From Caulobacterales bacterium RIFOXYB1_FULL_67_16 (GTDB lineage: Bacteria > Pseudomonadota > Alphaproteobacteria > Caulobacterales > Caulobacteraceae), in NCBI GenBank assembly GCA_001796045.1, contig MGLN01000047.1, forward strand, positions 1 to 12,760: a stretch of 12,760 bases of DNA. The letters run 5' to 3'. Position numbers and translations under genes: made by a program. Below are positions 12,725 through 12,760 of this stretch, one piece after another (position 1 is the stretch's first letter; each line of letters starts with the position of its first letter). Under the pieces are notes generated by a model. That model saw only the letters and a program-made list of their open reading frames with translations. It searched no databases and had not been told where the DNA came from.

Positions 12725-12760
12725 ATGTCCGCACCAGAGACCAGACGGCAGGGCGCAGGC
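12725..12760 (+). CDS. Start of an unidentified gene, cut by the window edge
   Basis: ATG at 12725 is preceded by a strong AAGGGGGA (12713-12720) with 4 nt spacing, and reads MSAPETRRQGAG before the window ends. It is read in the same direction as the receptor gene but lies beyond the terminator, so it is probably a separate transcription unit. Twelve residues are too few to recognise a family. An alternative is that the true start lies further right. Confidence 0.45.
   Translation, partial: MSAPETRRQGAG

Noticed and set aside
1..12760. Mobile element, defence system or wholly new pathway
   Set aside because: There is no transposase, integrase, terminal repeat, toxin, nuclease or phage-like gene, and codon and base use look uniform. 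All complete genes fit known families of alpha-glucan uptake.

Overview
The window carries a compact alpha-glucan (starch / maltodextrin / maltose) utilisation locus. The DNA is GC-rich with strong third-position GC bias. It combines a large TonB-dependent receptor of the Caulobacter/Xanthomonas type, periplasmic glycosidases with export signals, an SLC45/GPH-like sugar symporter and a LacI-family regulator. This points to an alphaproteobacterium of the Caulobacterales, probably Brevundimonas- or Caulobacter-like. The set resembles the known Caulobacter crescentus maltose locus (MalA receptor, MalY permease, MalI repressor). The organism assignment is inference from gene content, not a database result.

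Layout. Unit 1 (minus strand, about 4870 down to the left edge) reads GH97 alpha-glucosidase, MFS sugar transporter, alpha/beta-hydrolase esterase, then GH15 glucoamylase (cut by the window edge). Its genes are joined by 4-bp stop/start overlaps or an 8-bp gap. A LacI-family regulator (plus, 4974-5987) diverges from unit 1 and starts with TTG. Unit 2 (minus, 9459-5993) reads secreted GH13 alpha-amylase then cytoplasmic GH13 alpha-glucosidase, again with a 4-bp overlap, and ends 5 bp from the regulator's stop. Unit 3 (plus, 9743-12532) is the TonB-dependent receptor, followed by a clear intrinsic terminator (12553-12586). A further gene begins at 12725 and is cut after 12 codons.

How it probably works. 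The receptor brings maltodextrins across the outer membrane. The exported amylase, GH97 enzyme and GH15 glucoamylase shorten them in the periplasm. The MFS protein moves maltose or glucose across the inner membrane, and the signal-less GH13 alpha-glucosidase finishes cytoplasmic maltose. The exported esterase is the least explained member. Three non-coding sites (about 4916-4941, 9504-9519 and 9668-9691) share TTTGCA/TGCAAA half-sites. They overlap the best sigma70-like promoters for the regulator, the amylase and the receptor, so they are the likely operators of the LacI-family protein.

I found no RNA gene, CRISPR array, insertion sequence or phage gene. Every intergenic stretch is shorter than 300 bp. 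The individual protein families are known. The candidate novelty is the operator/hinge combination and the esterase, not a wholly new system.
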